Assembly: GCA_023230535.1 (NCBI GenBank)
Contig: JALNXC010000009.1
Location: forward strand, 1-13,215
Length of the DNA stretch: 13,215 nt
Origin: Alkaliphilus sp.
GTDB lineage: Bacteria > Bacillota > Clostridia > Peptostreptococcales > Natronincolaceae
Reading direction: 5' to 3'
Part shown: in pieces, positions 10,466 through 13,215 of the stretch
Layout of the letters: each line of letters begins with the position of its first letter
Position numbering within the stretch: position 1 is the stretch's first letter
Notes under the pieces: model-generated
Seen by the model: only the letters and a program-made list of their open reading frames with translations
Told to the model about the DNA's origin: nothing
The model's database searches: none
Translations under genes and position numbers: made by a program

Positions 10466-10927
10466 ATGAATATAATAAACTCTTTTAAAGGAGAATATCA
10501 TTGGCTTTCTAATTTCTCACCGTTCTCATTTAAAGATGAAAACGGGAAAGAATGGAAGACTGTAGAACACTACTATCAAGCGCATAAAACACTTGATAAC
10601 AATGAAAGAAATAAAATTTGGATGGCAAAAGATCCAAAAGAAGCTAAAAAACTAGGTAGAAATGTAAAAATTCGTGATGATTGGGAAATAGACGGTAAAT
10701 TAATTTGTATGATTAAAGCTGTTAATTATAAATTTGAACAAAATAGGAATTTAATTTATAGACTTATTAATACAGGTGATTCAATTTTAATTGAAGGTAA
10801 TAGATGGCATGATAATTTTTGGGGTAATTGCTACTGTCAAAAATGTAAGTCTATACAAGGCCAAAATAAACTTGGTAAAATATTAATGTTAATAAGGAAA
10901 AGGTATAAGAAAAGGTATAATAAATGA
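10466..10927 (+). CDS. NADAR (YbiA-like) N-glycosidase domain protein, 153 aa
   Basis: The whole protein is one NADAR domain: 'FKGEYHWLSNFSPF' at 7-20, 'TVEHYYQAHK' at 32-41 with the conserved Glu-His, 'KDPKEAKKLGR' at 55-65, 'DWE' at 72-74, 'EGNRWHDNFWG' at 110-120 and 'GQNKLGKILMLIR' at 132-144. Family members cleave N-glycosidic bonds in ADP-ribose-type or riboflavin-pathway substrates. Some remove ADP-ribose from guanine and so neutralise DarT-type toxins, including phage-encoded ones. An anti-defence role is a reasonable inference. Length is normal for the family. The ribosome site is weak (upstream is AAAGATCATGAAT), and an AAAGGAG inside the coding region is probably irrelevant. The next gene overlaps its stop (ATGA). 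Confidence 0.95.
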   Translation: MNIINSFKGEYHWLSNFSPFSFKDENGKEWKTVEHYYQAHKTLDNNERNKIWMAKDPKEAKKLGRNVKIRDDWEIDGKLICMIKAVNYKFEQNRNLIYRLINTGDSILIEGNRWHDNFWGNCYCQKCKSIQGQNKLGKILMLIRKRYKKRYNK

Positions 10928-11211
10928 AAATAAATCTCACAAAGATAACATTTTTTGAAATAACCGACACATTTCTTAAAAATCTTGTCAAAGAGCATAT
11001 TGGTATAGATTATGACTTTATAGCAGAAGAAGAAAAACATAACGGTTACACGCCTTTTTATTCAATTGATAATGAAACATCTCATTTTTCTAAAATTATA
11101 GATCATAAAAAAGGTTATAAAAATTCACTCTATGGCTATGTTATTCTTGAACATCTTTGTTTTATGGGTATTTTAAAACCGGGAAATTATTTGATAGATC
11201 ATTCTTGGTAA
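10924..11211 (+). CDS. hypothetical protein coupled to NADAR, 95 aa
   Basis: Not recognised. It begins by the ATGA overlap with the NADAR stop, so translation is coupled and the two products may act together. The sequence is a mixed helix/strand domain with a Lys/Glu-rich middle ('AEEEKHNGYTPFYSIDNE') and aromatic residues near the end ('GNYLIDHSW'). It has no Cys motif, no transmembrane segment and no signal peptide. The next gene follows after 16 nt. Confidence 0.78.
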   Translation: MKINLTKITFFEITDTFLKNLVKEHIGIDYDFIAEEEKHNGYTPFYSIDNETSHFSKIIDHKKGYKNSLYGYVILEHLCFMGILKPGNYLIDHSW

Positions 11212-11227
11212 AAGGAGGATCAATATA

Positions 11228-11416
11228 ATGAATTGTCCTCGTTGTAGTGTACAAATGTGTATAATTAATGTTAAAAAGTTAATTAACTATCATATGCATG
11301 ATATATTACTTGAATATGAGGCATATGAATGTCCCGCTTGTGAATTAATAGCAAGTACAATAGAACAAACAGCGGATTTACAAAAACAAATGATTGAAAA
11401 AATGGGTGAAGTTTAA
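11228..11416 (+). CDS. small zinc-ribbon protein, 62 aa
   Basis: Two C-x2-C knuckles, 'CPRC' at 3-6 and 'CPAC' at 35-38, about 30 residues apart, are the signature of a treble or ribbon-type zinc site, with further Cys at position 11. The C-terminal 25 residues form a helix ('QTADLQKQMIEKMGEV'). The YgiT-type antitoxin N-terminal domain has a similar layout ('CPxCx...YExCPxCG'), but the helix-turn-helix half of those antitoxins is missing, so it may be a stand-alone relative. A very strong AAAGGAGG ribosome site precedes the ATG. A 3' pseudoknot follows the stop. Confidence 0.85.
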   Translation: MNCPRCSVQMCIINVKKLINYHMHDILLEYEAYECPACELIASTIEQTADLQKQMIEKMGEV

Positions 11417-11427
11417 ACAAAATAAAA

Positions 11428-11464
11428 CCGTTGATGGGGCAACGGTATATAAATAAACACCCCG
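11428..11464 (+). ncRNA. 3'-UTR H-type pseudoknot, copy E (plus strand)
   Basis: Eleven nucleotides after the stop of the zinc-ribbon gene: CCGTTG, A, TGGGG, CAACGG, the 14-nt loop TATATAAATAAACA and CCCCG. One second-stem pair is U-G, which is possible only on the plus strand. It is the only clear copy right of the divergence point, and it is flipped with its gene, confirming that the motif follows transcription direction. Confidence 0.8.
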
Positions 11465-11493
11465 TTACTTTAAATAATATACTTTATTGAATA

Positions 11494-11522
11494 TTTACAT
11501 TTTATAAAATTTATGTTACTAT
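11494..11522 (+). promoter_or_regulatory. sigma70-like promoter
   Basis: TTTACA, a 17-nt spacer and TACTAT. It shares the TTTACA -35 with the promoters at 9770 and 10403 and would drive the gene at 11552. Confidence 0.5.
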
Positions 11523-11551
11523 ATAAGAAATATTAATTAAGGATTAAATTT

Positions 11552-11869
11552 ATGTCTATTCGTAAAGATATAATGGAAAGAGTGGAAGATTTTGTTTTCA
11601 TGAATAACTTATGTAATGTTTATTCAGGAAATGGAATATCAAAAGATAAAAAATATCGTTATGTATTGTTTAATAAACCACGAACATTGGACGGTGAAAT
11701 CCGTATTTATGGATCTAATTTTATTTGCATAAAATTTCAGACAGGATACAGAGATTTGCCTAAAAATGGATGGGTAAAATTTAATTCAATAGATAAAGCA
11801 TTGGATTTTATGGATGCGGCTTTTGTAAAATTTAATATGGACAAAGCGTTGGAATTGTATAAAAAATGA
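11552..11869 (+). CDS. hypothetical protein, 105 aa
   Basis: Not recognised. An N-terminal helix (residues 1-18) is followed by strands around 'KYRYVLFNKPRTLDGEIRIY' and 'SNFICIKFQTG', then a closing helix ('SIDKALDFMDAAFVKFNMDK'), a compact alpha/beta layout. The ribosome site AAGG lies about nine nucleotides before ATG. It appears to start its own transcript (promoter at 11494) and its stop overlaps the next short frame by ATGA. Confidence 0.8.
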   Translation: MSIRKDIMERVEDFVFMNNLCNVYSGNGISKDKKYRYVLFNKPRTLDGEIRIYGSNFICIKFQTGYRDLPKNGWVKFNSIDKALDFMDAAFVKFNMDKALELYKK

Positions 11870-11985
11870 TAAAAAAAATTTATATAATTATTAAAAAAAT
11901 TCTTTATATTAAAACCGAGGATGTAGGTCCTGGTCTTTTTACCAAATACAATAAAAAACCTAATTCCAAATGTGGTCCTATGTGA
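11866..11985 (+). CDS. short frame, 39 aa, perhaps the head of a decayed gene
   Basis: ATG overlaps the previous stop (ATGA), the same coupling seen at 10924. The peptide begins with a hydrophobic, Lys-spaced segment ('MIKKIYIIIKKILYIKTE') and continues 'DVGPGLFTKYNKK', then stops at TGA. The same reading frame continues beyond this stop with protein-like sequence (next entry), so the intact ancestor was probably longer. Whether the 39-aa product is made or useful is unclear. Confidence 0.45.
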   Translation: MIKKIYIIIKKILYIKTEDVGPGLFTKYNKKPNSKCGPM

Positions 11986-12110
11986 AGTGAATAAAATGAT
12001 AAAAATGACAAAATAACAAAAGAAAGAATCGAATGGTTTGTAAGTGGCATTTTCTCTGATTATATCCTAAAGAATTACAGGAAGACATGATGAAGAGGAT
12101 GTATAATTAA
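11986..12110 (+). pseudogene. remnant of a decayed small gene
   Basis: Directly after the TGA at 11983-11985 the frame is interrupted again by TAA at 11992, then reads 'NDKNDKITKERIEWFVSG' and 'IFSDY', with amino-acid choices typical of real phage proteins. A 2-nt shift near 12064 moves to a frame reading 'PKELQEDMMKRMYN' followed by TAA at 12108. Two stops and one frameshift in about 125 nt suggest a gene decaying from the 11866 start. The alternative is chance coding appearance in AT-rich spacer. From 12111 to 12169 nothing further is seen. Confidence 0.45.
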
Positions 12111-12169
12111 AGATATATGTTGTATAATATTTTTACCGAAGAAACCCAAAATATGAAAATATAAAAAAT

Positions 12170-12577
12170 ATGAAAAAATATACCACCGAACAAATTAAAA
12201 CTCTTATTGAAGATATTACACAAAAGTATAATTGGAAACCAACTTTTGAAATCCAAAAAGAAGATAACGATTCTATTTTATGGATTGATAATTTTGAGTG
12301 GGAAATTGGTTTCGAGGAAACAGAAGTGGATTCAATTATAGGAAAAGAAAATGTAATTAAATATTATCTTAATCATTGGAGAGAAGTAGGTGGTTCATAT
12401 CTTGAACCACCTGAATGTGTTGATAGACTAGTTTGTGAAACTACTAACATACATACTCTAATATCTTCCCTGATAAGAGATTACTTTAATATTATTACCG
12501 AAGATTTAGAATTGGATATCATTGAATATATTAAAGAAAAAAATCATGGTAATGCCGCTGCGTGTGAAAGTGAGTAA
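12170..12577 (+). CDS. acidic hypothetical protein, 135 aa
   Basis: Not recognised. It is acidic (many Glu and Asp) with a helical start 'TTEQIKTLIEDITQKYNW', a Trp-containing middle ('ILWIDNFEWEIGFEE', 'YYLNHWREVGGSYLEP') and a helical C-terminus. No Cys pair or membrane segment is seen. The ribosome site is poor, only A-rich sequence upstream, unlike most genes here. The last ten codons overlap the start of another short frame (12546-12680). Confidence 0.78.
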   Translation: MKKYTTEQIKTLIEDITQKYNWKPTFEIQKEDNDSILWIDNFEWEIGFEETEVDSIIGKENVIKYYLNHWREVGGSYLEPPECVDRLVCETTNIHTLISSLIRDYFNIITEDLELDIIEYIKEKNHGNAAACESE

Positions 12578-12680
12578 AAATTTGGGCGAGGATTTTAAAG
12601 AACATAAACCAACATTTTATAAGGACATATACAAAATCAAAATCCCAAAAATTCTCAAAATTCAATATTTTCGTCCGTAG
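12546..12680 (+). CDS. possible short overlapping gene, 44 aa
   Basis: An ATG inside the end of the preceding gene opens a 44-codon frame with a basic, protein-like composition: 'PLRVKVSKNLGEDFKEHKPT' followed by 'FYKDIYKIKIPKILKI'. It fills the gap before the receiver gene and ends 20 nt before that ATG. No clear ribosome site precedes it, so expression would rely on coupling to the upstream gene. It might alternatively be the displaced C-terminus of the 135-aa protein after a frameshift. Confidence 0.4.
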   Translation: MVMPLRVKVSKNLGEDFKEHKPTFYKDIYKIKIPKILKIQYFRP

Positions 12681-12700
12681 GATGATGCTGGGAGATAAAA

Positions 12701-13006
12701 ATGAAGATTTTAGTAATAGATGATATGAGAACGTTTCCCGAAGCCACTAAGATCTGCAAGACTTTTGACGAAGGTATGAAAGCCCTACAGGAAGAAAAGT
12801 GGGATGTTTTATATCTAGATCACGATCTTTGTGGTAGAGAACAACAAGATTGGGAAAACAAAACAGGATATCAAATTGCTTGCTTCTTAGAAGAAAATGT
12901 TGAATTTCTGCCAAATAAAGTGATTTGCGTATCTGCCAATCCAGTTGGTAAGAAAAGAATTAAACAAGCATTACGAAATGCTTATAAAAGGAAGAGAGGA
13001 TTCTAA
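12701..13006 (+). CDS. cyclic-phosphate receiver (cPRC/cREC)-like protein, 101 aa
   Basis: The sequence follows the short receiver-like domain associated with cyclic-phosphate processing: 'ILVIDDMR' at 3-10 with the Asp pair at 7-8, 'LYLDHDLCG' at 37-45, Gly-Tyr at 56-57 and 'VSANPVGKKRIKQALR' at 77-92. The domain family is proposed to handle 2',3'-cyclic or other cyclic phosphates in RNA repair contexts. It lacks the length and output domain of a two-component regulator. The start has GGGAG six nucleotides upstream. The stop overlaps the next ATG (TAATG). With the tRNA array and NADAR gene in the same phage, a role in RNA repair is attractive but untested. Confidence 0.85.
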   Translation: MKILVIDDMRTFPEATKICKTFDEGMKALQEEKWDVLYLDHDLCGREQQDWENKTGYQIACFLEENVEFLPNKVICVSANPVGKKRIKQALRNAYKRKRGF

Positions 13007-13215
13007 TGGAGAGTTATAACTATGAAAGATTCATTACCGAAACCGTGGAAGCCATGCTTCCAAGATTTTCCAGCAGAGAAATAGCTTTGGTAATGGGAAT
13101 TAATAGTAATATGTCGCTTTACAGGAAGAATAATGAATACTGTGCCAGTGAAAGATTTTTGGTAATTTTCCATCGTCCATCCAACTATACCAAGGTTCTT
13201 ATTAAGAAAATCGAG
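13006..13215 (+). CDS. incomplete hypothetical protein (first 70 aa)
   Basis: The frame opens at the ATG that shares its A with the TAA of the receiver gene, with GAGAGG six nucleotides upstream, and stays open to the window edge. The visible part begins 'MESYNYERFITETVEAMLPR', then has 'FSSREIALVMGINSNMS', a plausible helix-turn-helix-like or small helical segment, and a basic region 'FHRPSNYTKVLIKKIE'. Not recognised. Overlap with the receiver gene suggests an operon. Confidence 0.75.
   Translation, partial: MESYNYERFITETVEAMLPRFSSREIALVMGINSNMSLYRKNNEYCASERFLVIFHRPSNYTKVLIKKIE

Overview
The window looks like part of a large, AT-rich bacteriophage genome (or a closely phage-like replicon). 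It has a dense minus-strand tRNA array interleaved with tiny genes, many short orphan genes with strong AAAGG-type ribosome sites, and a phage NADAR protein, HU-like protein and cyclic-phosphate receiver protein. No structural, replication or integrase gene is visible. Stops TAA, TAG and TGA all end apparently intact genes, so nothing suggests a recoded genetic code. Sigma70-like promoters (TTTACA-N17-TANNAT) recur in the right half.

Layout. From 1 to 2168, on the minus strand, lie ten tRNA genes (Gly, Met, Pro, Lys, a UAG-anticodon tRNA, Glu, Thr, Asp, Phe, Ala) and one degraded Arg(TCT)-like tRNA, all encoding 3' CCA, with three small genes threaded between them. Three AT-rich-ended, apparently folded RNA elements (1400-1592, 1682-1839, 2179-2285) also sit here. 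A strong terminator (2288-2323) separates the array from a minus-strand run of small genes (2667-6448), several with Cys motifs and three encoding tiny single-helix membrane peptides counting the one inside the array. The centre (about 6450-8610) has no convincing gene. It holds two diverged copies of a roughly 850-nt sequence in inverted orientation, flanking an AT-rich region with four copies of a palindromic site and two tandem promoter-like sequences. From 8618 to the right edge all genes are on the plus strand: a common phage orphan, a PC4/YdbC-like protein, an HU-like protein, the NADAR protein, several orphans including a decayed one, the receiver-like protein and an incomplete gene.

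All genes left of the centre read leftward and all genes right of it read rightward, so it looks like a divergent transcription origin, with the two large putative RNAs as the first products on each side.

The strongest unexpected signal is a repeated RNA motif just after stop codons, always in the sense orientation of the upstream gene: an H-type pseudoknot with a near-constant first stem (CCGTTG/CAACGG), a one-nucleotide A loop, a second stem that differs in every copy yet keeps pairing, and a constant A/U-rich third loop (TATATAAATAAATA). Five clear copies (2606, 4953, 5891, 6224, 11428) and one degenerate copy (9602) are present. Together with the large inverted RNAs, a 490-nt folded RNA (5258-5750) and several smaller ones, about a third of the window appears devoted to structured noncoding RNA. 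Strand and boundaries of those RNAs are inferred from sequence only.
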